A stretch of DNA of 64,000 bases, from NCBI RefSeq assembly GCF_004353905.1, contig NZ_SMOD01000022.1:62001-126000 (forward strand), in the 5' to 3' direction. This document shows, in pieces, positions 32,620-41,058 of this stretch (within the stretch, counting starts at the first letter, position 1; each line of letters begins with the position of its first letter). Both the position numbers and the translations under genes were made by a program. Source of the stretch: Paraburkholderia guartelaensis (GTDB taxonomy: Bacteria > Pseudomonadota > Gammaproteobacteria > Burkholderiales > Burkholderiaceae). A model generated the notes under the pieces. That model had not been told where the DNA came from. It did no database searches and was given only the letters and a program-made list of their open reading frames with translations.

Positions 32620-33084
32620 CGTCAGGCGCGGGGACAGAAAGCGCAAACGGCAGGATCGCGAGCGGCGCGGTGCGTAGATTTCGCACGCACGGGTAAAAAC
32701 GTTGTCATTTGAATTGGATATTGAATAAGGCGCGGGCCGATGAAAGCGTCGGCGAGACCGCATTCTAGTCGTGTTTTGACGGCGGCAGGCGGCGCAAACC
32801 CACGCCGGACAAGGCGGGCACACGCCGTGCGCGCTTGCGGGGCTGGTGCAGGCCGAGCAATTTAGTCCGGCAGATCATGCAACGATGGACTAGAACGTAA
32901 GTCTTGCCACGCCAGCCCGCCGTCGCCTTAACTGGCTGGAGTTCGCGGCTGGAATTCGCTTCGACGAAGCGAGATTTCACCGGGCCGCTGGTGCCGCGCC
33001 TGGCATATTCCGGAGCGCCACGCCAACGCCCGCCGCCGTGATTCACGACGCCGTCCCCAACGTCCAACGCCCCCTGGAGCCCGC
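32620..33084. other. Divergent spacer between rarD and egtD
   Basis: A 465-base gap. The rarD side (32690-32740) is AT-rich and likely its promoter. The egtD side holds a perfect odd palindrome at 32956-32972. In particular there is no egtB gene here, only short arginine-rich shadow frames. No RNA gene is recognised. Confidence 0.55.
32956..32972. promoter_or_regulatory. Perfect 17-base palindrome upstream of egtD
   Basis: TCGCTTCG-A-CGAAGCGA is an inverted repeat with 8-base arms and a single central base, 112 bases before the egtD start. It could be an operator; the binding protein is unknown, and a chance match in GC-rich DNA cannot be excluded. Confidence 0.35.
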
Positions 33085-34089
33085 ATGCCATCTTCTGCGC
33101 CCCGCCCCGCCGTTGCCGACCCCGCCGGTGCATTCGCCCTTTCGCCCGCCGCCAGCACATTCGCCGCCGAAGTGCGCGCCGGTTTGATGCGCTCGCCGCA
33201 AAAGGAACTGCCGTCGAAATATTTGTATGACGAAGTCGGCTCGGCCCTCTTCGAGGTCATCACCGTTCTGCCTGAATACGGCGTCACGCGCAGCGAGGAG
33301 CGCCTGCTCACGCGCTACGCGTCCGAGATCGTCGAGGCGCTGCCCTCCGACGTGAAAGTCGCCGAACTCGGCAGCGGCAGCGGCCGCAAGACGCGCCGCA
33401 TTCTCGAAGCGCTGTGCCGCAAGCGCCCCACGTCGTACTGCCCGATCGAGATTTCGCGCACCGCGCTGCAACTATGCCGGCGCGAACTCGCCGACATCGA
33501 GCGCATTTCGATCGTCGGCTACGAGCGCGACTATCTCGCCGGACTTTCCGAAGTGAGCCGCCAGCGCAAAGAGGGCGAACAACTGCTCGTGCTCTTTCTC
33601 GGCAGCACGATCGGCAACTTCGCGCGCCTCGCGGCCACACGCTTTCTGCGTGACATCCGCGCGATGCTGCACCCCGGCGACACGCTGCTGCTCGGCACGG
33701 ACCTCGTGAAGCCCGTGGACACGCTGATCGCCGCCTACGACGACGCCATCGGCGCCACGGCCGCGTTCAACCTGAACCTGCTTTCGCGCATCAACCGCGA
33801 ACTGGACGCCGATTTCGACCTGCACGACTTCGAACACGTCGCGCGCTTCAATCCGGACGTGCGCAGCATCGAGATGCATCTGCGCGCGAAGCGCGACGTG
33901 CACGCCGAGGTGCACTCGGCGAACCTGACCGTCGAGATCGGCGCAGGCGAGACGATCTGGACCGAGAGCAGCCACAAGTATCACGCCGACGAAATCCCGG
34001 CGATCGCCGCCGACGCGGGCCTCGAATGCACGCGTCAGTGGGTCGAAAAGGATTGGGGATTCGCGGAGAGCCTGCTGGCCGTGAAGTAA
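33085..34089 (+). CDS. egtD: L-histidine N-alpha-methyltransferase (EgtD-like)
   Basis: A 334-residue SAM-dependent methyltransferase that trimethylates histidine to hercynine, the first step to ergothioneine. Family features: LPSKYLYDEVGSALFEVIT (residues about 42-60), LPEYGVTRSE (62-71) and the SAM loop ELGSGSG (94-100), with length typical of EgtD. The ATG at 33085 follows a GGAG. Unusually, neither EgtB (the sulfoxide synthase) nor EgtC/EgtE is encoded next to it, so the product may be hercynine itself or egtB lies elsewhere. A strong terminator closes the gene. DUF2260/EgtD homologues with other targets are an alternative. Confidence 0.88.
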   Translation: MPSSAPRPAVADPAGAFALSPAASTFAAEVRAGLMRSPQKELPSKYLYDEVGSALFEVITVLPEYGVTRSEERLLTRYASEIVEALPSDVKVAELGSGSGRKTRRILEALCRKRPTSYCPIEISRTALQLCRRELADIERISIVGYERDYLAGLSEVSRQRKEGEQLLVLFLGSTIGNFARLAATRFLRDIRAMLHPGDTLLLGTDLVKPVDTLIAAYDDAIGATAAFNLNLLSRINRELDADFDLHDFEHVARFNPDVRSIEMHLRAKRDVHAEVHSANLTVEIGAGETIWTESSHKYHADEIPAIAADAGLECTRQWVEKDWGFAESLLAVK

Positions 34090-34104
34090 GCGGCGTCCGA
34101 AACG

Positions 34105-34143
34105 AAAAAGCGGTGCGCCAGATGCCTGGCGCACCGCTTTTTT
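34105..34143. terminator. Bidirectional terminator between egtD and the acylphosphatase gene
   Basis: AAAAAGCGGTGCGCCA (34105-34120) pairs perfectly with TGGCGCACCGCTTTTT (34127-34142) around a 6-base loop. Poly-A on the left and poly-T on the right let it stop transcripts from both convergent genes. Confidence 0.92.
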
Positions 34144-34155
34144 ATCGGGCGAATT

Positions 34156-34452
34156 TCAGTGCTGCTCGAAGCGCTCGTAGCGTTTTTCGGTGAGGCGCTC
34201 CTCGCTTTCCACCGAACTGACTCGCGCGGCCGGCGGCCCGTGGCGCAACCACGAAAGCATGCGGTCCACCTGGTTCGCCGTGCCCTGGATCACGGCTTCG
34301 ACCGAGCCGTCCTCCATGTTCGCGACGTAGCCGCGAATGCGCAGCGCGTGCGCCTGGCGCACCGTCGCATGACGAAAACCCACGCCCTGCACCGTCCCGT
34401 GCACGCGCACGTAGTACGTTTCGAGGCGCGTATCCAGATCCGGTTCGCTCAT
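34156..34452 (-). CDS. acyP: Acylphosphatase
   Basis: A 98-residue enzyme that hydrolyses acyl phosphates. The catalytic Arg27 (in the anion-binding loop GTVQGVGFR) and Asn45 (GYVANMEDGSV) are both present, and the length is standard. I chose the ATG at 34452 because a GGAG lies 9 bases upstream; an earlier ATG at 34467 has no ribosome site. The gene is divergent from hpnA, and its physiological role, as in most bacteria, is unclear. Confidence 0.93.
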   Translation of the reverse strand: MSEPDLDTRLETYYVRVHGTVQGVGFRHATVRQAHALRIRGYVANMEDGSVEAVIQGTANQVDRMLSWLRHGPPAARVSSVESEERLTEKRYERFEQH

Positions 34453-34586
34453 TGTTCGTTTCTCCATGCAGGCTTTACGGTCGGCATTGTAGACGCCAAC
34501 GCGTGCACGCGCCGGGCCCGCGCCACGTACAATCCGTGCCACGCCGCGCGCGCGGCGCCGATATCGAACATGGAAACGACCCTGCA

Positions 34587-35609
34587 ATGACCGACACCTC
34601 CCGAGCCAACCGCGATCTCGTGCTGATCACCGGCGCGTCCGGCTTCGTCGGCTCGGCCGTCGCCCGCATCGCGCAGGAAAAGGGCTATGCGGTGCGCCTG
34701 CTGGTGCGCGCGACGAGCCCGCGCAAGAACCTCGAAGCACTCGACGCTGAAATCGTCACCGGCGACATGCGCGACGCCGCCTCGATGCGCCGTGCGCTCG
34801 ACGGGGTGCGCTATCTCTTCCACGTCGCCGCCGACTACCGCCTGTGGGCGCCCGATCCGCACGAGATCGAGCGCGCCAACCTCGAAGGCGCCGAAGCCAC
34901 CATGCGCGCGGCGCTCGACGCGGGCGTGGAGCGCATCGTCTACACGAGCAGCGTGGCCACGCTCAAGGTCACGAGTTCGGGCAACTCCGCCGACGAAACC
35001 TCGCCGCTCACGCCCGAGCAGGCCATTGGCGTGTACAAGCGCAGCAAGGTGCTTTCCGAGCGCGCCGTGGAACGCATGATCGAGCGCGACGGCCTGCCCG
35101 CGGTGATCGTCAATCCATCCACGCCGATCGGTCCGCGCGACGTGAAGCCCACGCCCACGGGCCGCATCATCGTCGAAGCGGCCACCGGCAAGATCCCCGC
35201 GTTCGTCGATACCGGCCTGAACCTCGCGCACGTGGACGACGTGGCGAACGGCCACTTCCTCGCGCTGGAGCGCGGACGCATCGGCGAGCGCTACATCCTC
35301 GGCGGCGAGAATCTGCCGCTGCAGCAGATGCTCACCGATATCGCGGGCATGGTCGGCCGCAAGCCGCCCACCATCGCGCTGCCGCGCTGGCCGCTCTATC
35401 CGCTTGCGATGGGCGCGGAAGCCGTGGCGCGCTTCACGAAGCGCGAGCCGTTCGTGACCGTCGATGCGCTGAAGATGTCGAAAAACAAGATGTATTTCAC
35501 GTCGGCGAAGGCGGAACGCGAGCTGGGTTATCGCGCGCGGCCGTATCGCGAGGGCTTGAAAGATGCGCTCGCATGGTTCCGCGAGGCCGGCTATCTGAAC
35601 GCCAAATGA
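34587..35609 (+). CDS. hpnA: Hopanoid-associated sugar epimerase/reductase (HpnA)
   Basis: A 340-residue SDR-type NAD(P)-binding enzyme of the dihydroflavonol-4-reductase-like group. The Rossmann motif TGASGFVGSAV (residues about 15-25) and the active-site Tyr-X3-Lys (VYKRSK) are clear. HpnA is the conserved name for this protein in hopanoid clusters; it is thought to modify a sugar or side chain, but its reaction is not proven. Its neighbours (hpnB, hpnC 1-3 kb away) support the assignment. The frame is open back to 34452, but family homology begins at 34587. A TACAAT at about 34528 may be its -10 box. Confidence 0.87.
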   Translation: MTDTSRANRDLVLITGASGFVGSAVARIAQEKGYAVRLLVRATSPRKNLEALDAEIVTGDMRDAASMRRALDGVRYLFHVAADYRLWAPDPHEIERANLEGAEATMRAALDAGVERIVYTSSVATLKVTSSGNSADETSPLTPEQAIGVYKRSKVLSERAVERMIERDGLPAVIVNPSTPIGPRDVKPTPTGRIIVEAATGKIPAFVDTGLNLAHVDDVANGHFLALERGRIGERYILGGENLPLQQMLTDIAGMVGRKPPTIALPRWPLYPLAMGAEAVARFTKREPFVTVDALKMSKNKMYFTSAKAERELGYRARPYREGLKDALAWFREAGYLNAK

Positions 35610-35718
35610 GGGCAGCTGAGGAAACTGTTACAACTTTTCTTGCGACATGCGTACAACGCCTGAAGGGCAATGCGCGCAAGCTGCGGGTAAAATCGCGGGT
35701 CTTACCTGAGAAGCTCGC

Positions 35719-36345
35719 ATGAATCTTCAAGACCAGATTGGCGTGCTCGAAGCGGGCGTCGATCAGCTCCTTCAGGCCGCCGCCGCCGCGCACGCACCGC
35801 GCGCCGATGAACGCGCCGCCGCAGTTCCCCAGCAGGACACTCCCGTTGCAAGCAGCGAAGCGGAGCAAGCCGTCGCTGAGCAGCCGCACACCGTTGCCGT
35901 CGATACGGCCGCGGAGGCTGCCGACGCAGCCGCAGAACCCGTTGAAGCCGCCAATGCAACCGTGACCGAAACTGCCGAAGCCATCGAACCCGCTGCCGAG
36001 GCGGCCCACGCTGCGCCTGCGCAGCCCGAATTGCACGTGGCACGCCCGTCGCAAAACGAAATCACGCTGACGATCGGCGGCCAGACGGTCACGCTCAACG
36101 CGCTGCAAGTCGGCCAGATGATCGAGGAGCTGTCGAACGCACGCGCCTCGATGCAGCCCGAACCGCCGCCCGGCATTCCGCAAGGCTGGCGTTTCGCATC
36201 GACGAAGAATCCGATGATGGCCGTGCAGAAGCAATCCAACGGCGACCGCCTGCTGGTGCTGCGTCACACAGGCCACGGCTGGGTGCCGTTCACGTTCTCG
36301 CCCGACATCGTCGCGCAGATGTACATGCTGCTCACGCAGCGCTAA
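35719..36345 (+). CDS. Hypothetical protein with Ala-rich linker and conserved C-terminal domain
   Basis: A 208-residue protein I cannot assign. Residues 1-20 form a short helix (QDQIGVLEAGVDQLLQAAA), and 25-105 are a low-complexity Ala/Glu/Pro stretch that looks disordered. Residues about 110-208 look folded (ITLTIGGQTVTLNALQVGQM ... GIPQGWRFASTKNPMMAV ... GHGWVPFTFSPDIVAQMY). No signal peptide or membrane span. It lies between hpnA and the hpnC-hpnB pair, 109 bases after hpnA, with a terminator directly after. A link to hopanoids is only by position. Compositional bias makes the first half hard to compare; the C-terminal half is the useful query. Confidence 0.7.
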   Translation: MNLQDQIGVLEAGVDQLLQAAAAAHAPRADERAAAVPQQDTPVASSEAEQAVAEQPHTVAVDTAAEAADAAAEPVEAANATVTETAEAIEPAAEAAHAAPAQPELHVARPSQNEITLTIGGQTVTLNALQVGQMIEELSNARASMQPEPPPGIPQGWRFASTKNPMMAVQKQSNGDRLLVLRHTGHGWVPFTFSPDIVAQMYMLLTQR

Positions 36346-36360
36346 CGAGCGCCGGGATCG

Positions 36361-36392
36361 AAAAAAAAGCCGTCGAAACCGACGGCTTTTTT
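36361..36392. terminator. Bidirectional rho-independent terminator
   Basis: GCCGTCG (36369-36375) pairs with CGACGGC (36380-36386) around AAAC, flanked by eight A on the left and six T on the right. It separates the 208-residue protein gene from the convergent hpnB. Confidence 0.92.
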
Positions 36393-36421
36393 CATTGGCA
36401 GCGCGCCTCGCAAGAAGCGCC

Positions 36422-37600
36422 TCAACGCCCCTGCACCGGCGCCTGCACACGCGCCTTCCACTGGCCGCCCTTGCCTCGCCAGAAGCGCCACGCCGAAGCG
36501 AACGTCGCGCCCACGTAGAACAACGCGACGAGCGGCAGGAACGGCGCCCACAGCGGCGAGCGCCGGTAGTAGGCCAGCATGGGCGAGTAGGCGCAGCACA
36601 TCAGCGCCCAGGCGATCCACGCGGGCCAGCCGTGCGGCCCGAGCACGAGCGCGACCACGGGCGGCGCGAGATAGATGATCGTCATGCCGAGGAGCGTGCC
36701 CGCGAGTTGCCACGCCGAGTAATGCAGCTGCGTGAACGCCGTACGCGCGATCATGTTCCAGATGTCCTTCCACGAATCGTACGGACGCAGCGACACGCTC
36801 TTCGCGGCAACGTCGAGCCGGATCGGATGATGCCCTTCGCCGCGATGCTTGATACGCGCGGCCAGGCTGCAGTCGTCGATCAGCTCGGCGCGGATCGATT
36901 CGATGCCGCCCGCTTCTTCCAGCGCCTGGCGGCGCACCAGCATGCAGCCGCCGGCCGCGGCCGCCGTGCGGTTCTTCGGGTTGTTGACCCACGAGAACGG
37001 ATAGAGCTTCGCGAAGAAGAACACGAACGCCGGGATCAGCGCCTTTTCCCAGAAGGAGTCGCAGCGCAGCCGTACCATCAGCGAGACGAGGTCGCGGCCT
37101 TCGGCCTGCGCGCGCACCACGAGCTGCGCGAGCGCGTCGGGCGGATGACCGATGTCGGCGTCGGTGAGAAGCAGATAGTCGGCGGGCAGCTTGAGCGTGC
37201 GCACCGCCTCGATGCCCTGCGACTGCGCCCACACCTTGCCCGACCAGCCCGCCGGCAGCGGCTTGGCCGTAATCACGCTGAGCTTTTCCGGACACTGCAG
37301 CGCGAGCGCGGCGGCGCGTGCGGCTTCCGCGGTGCCGTCGGTGCTGTGGTCGTCGATCACGATCACGTGAAACTCGCCGCCGTAGTCCTGCTGGAGCAGC
37401 GAGCTAACGGCCTCGCCAATCGCGTCGGCCTCGTTGCGCGCCGGCACCACGGCGCACGCGGCAGGCCAGCCGGCCGCGGGCTCGACGATCGACAGCGGCT
37501 CGGCCGGGCGCGCGCGCCAGAAACCGCCGCGCCCGAACAGCAGCACGAGCCAGATCAGCAACGAGAGACAGGAGACGGCAAACAGAATGGTCGTAGTCAT
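36422..37600 (-). CDS. hpnB: Hopanoid-associated family 2 glycosyltransferase (HpnB)
   Basis: A 392-residue membrane-anchored glycosyltransferase. An N-terminal span (residues 4-22) leads into the GT-A domain with VIDDHSTDGT (about 81-90) and the metal-binding TDADI (146-150). Further spans lie in the last third. HpnB is the name used in hopanoid clusters; the sugar and acceptor are not established. It starts at 37600, four bases inside the hpnC stop (ATGA), so the two are translationally coupled. The gene ends near a terminator shared with the convergent upstream gene. Confidence 0.88.
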   Translation of the reverse strand: MTTTILFAVSCLSLLIWLVLLFGRGGFWRARPAEPLSIVEPAAGWPAACAVVPARNEADAIGEAVSSLLQQDYGGEFHVIVIDDHSTDGTAEAARAAALALQCPEKLSVITAKPLPAGWSGKVWAQSQGIEAVRTLKLPADYLLLTDADIGHPPDALAQLVVRAQAEGRDLVSLMVRLRCDSFWEKALIPAFVFFFAKLYPFSWVNNPKNRTAAAAGGCMLVRRQALEEAGGIESIRAELIDDCSLAARIKHRGEGHHPIRLDVAAKSVSLRPYDSWKDIWNMIARTAFTQLHYSAWQLAGTLLGMTIIYLAPPVVALVLGPHGWPAWIAWALMCCAYSPMLAYYRRSPLWAPFLPLVALFYVGATFASAWRFWRGKGGQWKARVQAPVQGR

Positions 37601-38466
37601 GCGTTGTTACTCTCGATCGAAGGTGCGCGCACGCCCACGCGGCGCGACAGCCACATGGCCGCCGTGCGCAGGAGCACCACGGCCCAGTCGGGTGCGCGCA
37701 GCGCAGGCCGCGCGCGGAACACATCGTACCCGCCGCGCTCGATGATTTCGAGCACGCGCAGTCCGCCATGCACGACGCTGCACAGCTCGAGGCCGAAGCG
37801 CCCCGGCACGCGCAGCGCGAGCGGCGCGCCGCTCACCATCAGCGCCCGCGCGCGCGCCACCTCGTGCGCCATCAGCGCGCGCCAGGCGTCGTCCACCTTG
37901 CCCGCGGCGATCTGCGCTTCAGTCACGCCAAAGCGTTCGCGGTCGGCGAGCGGCAGGTAAATGCGGCCGCGCGCCCAGTCGGCGCTCACGTCCTGCAAGA
38001 AGGTGACGAGCTGCAAGGCGGTGCAGATCGCGTCGGAATCGGCCAGATTCTCGGGCGTCGCCGCGTGAATCAGATGCAGCATCAGATGCCCGACCGGGTT
38101 CGCCGAGCGCCGGCAAAAGTCCAGCAGCTCGAAGCGGTCGGCGTAGCGCGTCGTGTCGATATCCTGATCGAACGCCGCGACGAGGTCGTAAAACGGCGCG
38201 AGCGGCAGCCGGCACTCGCGCACCACGTCCGCGAGCTTCGCGAACAGCATGGGGTGCACGCGCGCCGGGCGGCCTTCGGCCACGGCGTTCAGGCCTTCGC
38301 GAAAATCGGCGAGACGCGTGTGGCGTTGCTCGGGGCTCCAGTCGCCTTCGTCCGCGATGTCGTCGAGCGTGCGCGCGACGTGGTAGATCACGCCGACAGG
38401 CGCCCGCAGCGCCTTCGGCAGCAATACTCGCGCTACCGGAAAATCGTCGTAGTGGTCGGGTTCCAT
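37597..38466 (-). CDS. hpnC: Hydroxysqualene synthase-type prenyltransferase (HpnC)
   Basis: A 289-residue all-helical enzyme of the squalene/phytoene synthase family. The two aspartate-rich motifs are DDIADE (residues 35-40) and QDVSAD (158-163). With HpnD and HpnE, HpnC forms the bacterial route from farnesyl diphosphate to squalene; HpnC turns presqualene diphosphate into hydroxysqualene. Its partners are encoded 19 kb away in this same window. I chose the ATG at 38466, which gives the expected N-terminus (EPDHYDDFPVARVLLP). It is coupled to hpnB by overlap and divergent from ispH. Confidence 0.9.
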   Translation of the reverse strand: MEPDHYDDFPVARVLLPKALRAPVGVIYHVARTLDDIADEGDWSPEQRHTRLADFREGLNAVAEGRPARVHPMLFAKLADVVRECRLPLAPFYDLVAAFDQDIDTTRYADRFELLDFCRRSANPVGHLMLHLIHAATPENLADSDAICTALQLVTFLQDVSADWARGRIYLPLADRERFGVTEAQIAAGKVDDAWRALMAHEVARARALMVSGAPLALRVPGRFGLELCSVVHGGLRVLEIIERGGYDVFRARPALRAPDWAVVLLRTAAMWLSRRVGVRAPSIESNNA

Positions 38467-38873
38467 CAAGGCGTCCAGAATGGGGTCGTATCCTTGGGCG
38501 CCATCCAGGCGACCCGCAGGACGCGATATTTTAAGGGTTCCCGAGGTATGTTGCACCGCGCAACGACGCAGCGGCGGTTCCGGGCGCCCTCCTGCGCCGC
38601 GTGCGCGACGCGCCTTGCGCAGGCCGTGGGAGGGCCACGCAGCAGGCTTTTTGAGAAAAATGGGTGGCTGACCGGGGTCCGGCGTCGCGTGCACGCCGCA
38701 CCTACGCGTGCTCCACACAGCAAACGAAAGGCGAAGGGGTTAAAATGCGCGTCTAGTTTTTACTCCGTCACCCCTTTGGCGGATTTTTGCATCCTTAATA
38801 ATAGACAGCCGCTGGCGATCAGGTCATTTTTACCGATTCGCTCGCCTTTGCGGCAGTCGGAGTTCGCCACCCT
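38467..38873. other. Divergent promoter region between hpnC-hpnB and ispH-hpnH
   Basis: A 407-base gap between two divergent isoprenoid/hopanoid units. The ispH side is AT-richer and contains TTAAAAT (about 38738-38744). It also has a TTGGCG with ATAATA 16 bases on (about 38775-38802), both usable as ispH promoters. No RNA gene or regulator site is recognised; co-regulation of both units from here is possible. Confidence 0.5.
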
Positions 38874-39818
38874 ATGCGAGTGATCCTTGCCCAACCCCGC
38901 GGCTTTTGCGCGGGGGTTGTCCGCGCTATCGAAATCGTCGATCGCGCACTGCAGAAGCACGGCGCGCCCGTCTACGTGCGCCATGAAATCGTCCACAACC
39001 GTCATGTGGTCGAAAACCTGCGCAACAAGGGCGCGCGTTTCGTGGAAGAGCTCGACGAAGTGCCGGAAGGCGCTGTGGCGATTTTCAGCGCCCACGGCGT
39101 GGCCAAGACGGTGGAACGCGCCGCCGAGGAACGCGACCTCGACGTGCTCGACGCCACCTGCCCGCTCGTCACGAAGGTTCACGTGCAGGGCCGCCAGTAC
39201 GTCGCGGCGGGCCGCACGCTGATCCTGATCGGGCATGCCGGCCACCCCGAAGTGGAAGGTACGATCGGCCAGATTCCCGGCACCGTGCTGCTCGTGCAGA
39301 GCGAAGCCGATGTTTCGAAGCTCGATCTGCCGCTCGATGCACCGCTCGCGTACGTGACGCAAACCACCCTTTCGGTGGACGACACGCGTGGCATCATCGA
39401 CGCGCTGCTCGCGCGGTTCTCCGACATCGTCGGCCCGGACACGCGCGACATCTGCTACGCAACGCAGAACCGCCAGGCAGCGGTGCGCGAACTGTCGGAT
39501 CAGGTGGACGTGCTGCTCGTCGTTGGCGCGACGAACAGCTCGAACTCGAATCGTCTGCGCGAGATCGGCAGCGAAACGGGTGTGCCGAGCTATCTCGTCG
39601 CTGACGGCTCGGAAGTGAAGACCGAATGGTTCGCCAATGTGCAAACGGTCGGCATCACGGCCGGCGCATCGGCGCCTGAAGAAATGGTTGAGAACGTCAT
39701 TGACGCGCTGCGCGCGTTAGGGCCTGTCGAGGTGTCGACGATGGCGGGCCGTGAAGAAAAAGTCGAATTCAAGCTGCCGTCGAAGCTCTTGCAACCGCTC
39801 GTCGCACGCGAAGTTTAA
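38874..39818 (+). CDS. ispH: 4-hydroxy-3-methylbut-2-enyl diphosphate reductase (IspH/LytB)
   Basis: A 314-residue [4Fe-4S] enzyme making IPP and DMAPP in the last step of the MEP pathway. The three cluster cysteines are Cys12 (GFCAGVVRAI), Cys96 (DATCPLV) and Cys194 (DICYATQNRQ). The conserved His41/His74 region and the TNSSNS motif (about 221-226) are also present. Length is standard. It lies 12 bases upstream of hpnH, so precursor supply and hopanoid side-chain addition are in one operon. Many proteobacteria carry two ispH copies; this may be the hopanoid-linked one. Confidence 0.96.
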   Translation: MRVILAQPRGFCAGVVRAIEIVDRALQKHGAPVYVRHEIVHNRHVVENLRNKGARFVEELDEVPEGAVAIFSAHGVAKTVERAAEERDLDVLDATCPLVTKVHVQGRQYVAAGRTLILIGHAGHPEVEGTIGQIPGTVLLVQSEADVSKLDLPLDAPLAYVTQTTLSVDDTRGIIDALLARFSDIVGPDTRDICYATQNRQAAVRELSDQVDVLLVVGATNSSNSNRLREIGSETGVPSYLVADGSEVKTEWFANVQTVGITAGASAPEEMVENVIDALRALGPVEVSTMAGREEKVEFKLPSKLLQPLVAREV

Positions 39819-39830
39819 GGAGGACACGCT

Positions 39831-40982
39831 TTGTCTATTCCGCTGCTACAAAAAGTCCGCGTTGGCTCGTACATCTTCCGCCAGCATTTCAGCGGCAACA
39901 AGCGCTACCCGCTCGCGCTCATGCTCGAGCCGCTGTTCCGCTGCAATCTCGCCTGCAATGGCTGCGGCAAGATCGACTATCCGGATCCCATCCTGAACCA
40001 GCGCCTGTCGCTGGAGGAATGCCTCGAAGCCGTCGATGAGTGCGGCGCGCCGGTCGTTTCCATCGCAGGCGGCGAACCGCTGCTGCACAAGGAAATGCCG
40101 CAGATCGTGAAGGGCATCATGGCGCGCAAGAAGTTCGTGTATCTCTGCACGAACGCGCTGCTCATGGAAAAGAAGATGGACGACTACCAGCCGAATCCGT
40201 ACTTCGTCTGGTCGGTGCACCTCGACGGCGACCGCGAAGCGCACGATCACTCGGTCTCGCAGGAAGGCGTGTACGACAAGGCCGTCGCGGCCATCAAGGA
40301 AGCCAAGCGCCGCGGCTTCCGCGTGAACATCAACTGCACGCTGTTCAACGACGCCGTGCCCGAGCGCGTGGCGAAGTTCTTCGACACGGTCGGCGAGATC
40401 GGCGTGGACGGCATCACGGTGTCGCCGGGCTATGCATATGAGCGCGCCCCGGACCAGCAGCACTTCCTGAACCGCGACAAGACCAAGAACCTGTTCCGCG
40501 AAATCTTCAAGCGCGGCAACAACGGCAAGAAGTGGTCGTTCAGCCAGTCGAGCCTGTTCCTCGACTTCCTGGCCGGCAACCAGAGCTACCAGTGCACGCC
40601 GTGGGGCAACCCGGCGCGTACGGTGTTCGGCTGGCAAAAGCCATGCTATCTGGTCGGCGAAGGTTACGTGAAGACCTTCAAGGAGCTGATGGAAACGACC
40701 GACTGGGACAAGTACGGCACGGGCAAGTACGAGAAGTGCGCGGACTGCATGGTCCACTGCGGCTTCGAGGCTACCGCCGTGATGGACACGGTCGCGCATC
40801 CGCTCAAGGCCGCGCGCATCGCCCTCTCGGGCCCGCGCACGACGGGCGCGTTTGCGAAGGACATCCCGCTCGAGGGCGCGCGTCCTGCCGAGTACGTGTT
40901 CTCGCGTCACGTCGAGATCAAGCTCGAAGAGATCAAGAACGCCGCCAAGACGAAGAAGCCGGCTACGGTCGCGGCTAGCTAA
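39831..40982 (+). CDS. hpnH: Adenosyl-hopane transferase (radical SAM, HpnH)
   Basis: A 383-residue radical SAM enzyme that adds the 5'-deoxyadenosyl group to hopene, giving adenosylhopane, the precursor of extended hopanoids. The [4Fe-4S] cysteines are in CNLACNGC (Cys38, 42, 45). Further cysteines in the C-terminal half (CADCMVHC) suggest an extra cluster or metal site. The start is a TTG at 39831, with a strong AAGGAGG 7 bases upstream. Together with HpnG, encoded 13 kb downstream, it forms the extended side-chain branch. Confidence 0.94.
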   Translation: MSIPLLQKVRVGSYIFRQHFSGNKRYPLALMLEPLFRCNLACNGCGKIDYPDPILNQRLSLEECLEAVDECGAPVVSIAGGEPLLHKEMPQIVKGIMARKKFVYLCTNALLMEKKMDDYQPNPYFVWSVHLDGDREAHDHSVSQEGVYDKAVAAIKEAKRRGFRVNINCTLFNDAVPERVAKFFDTVGEIGVDGITVSPGYAYERAPDQQHFLNRDKTKNLFREIFKRGNNGKKWSFSQSSLFLDFLAGNQSYQCTPWGNPARTVFGWQKPCYLVGEGYVKTFKELMETTDWDKYGTGKYEKCADCMVHCGFEATAVMDTVAHPLKAARIALSGPRTTGAFAKDIPLEGARPAEYVFSRHVEIKLEEIKNAAKTKKPATVAAS

Positions 40983-41013
40983 AGCGGTTTTCGCCGCAGG
41001 CGAATGAAACGCA

Positions 41014-41057
41014 AAAAGGGCGCAACGGTTTTAGCCGTTGTGCCCTTTGTCTTTTTC
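41014..41057. terminator. Terminator after hpnH
   Basis: AAAAAGGGC-G-CAACGG pairs with CCGTTG-T-GCCCTTT (about 41014-41049, one mismatch) around TTTTAG, followed by GTCTTTTTC. It separates hpnH from the convergent beta-propeller gene and may serve both. Confidence 0.85.
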
Positions 41058-41058
41058 G

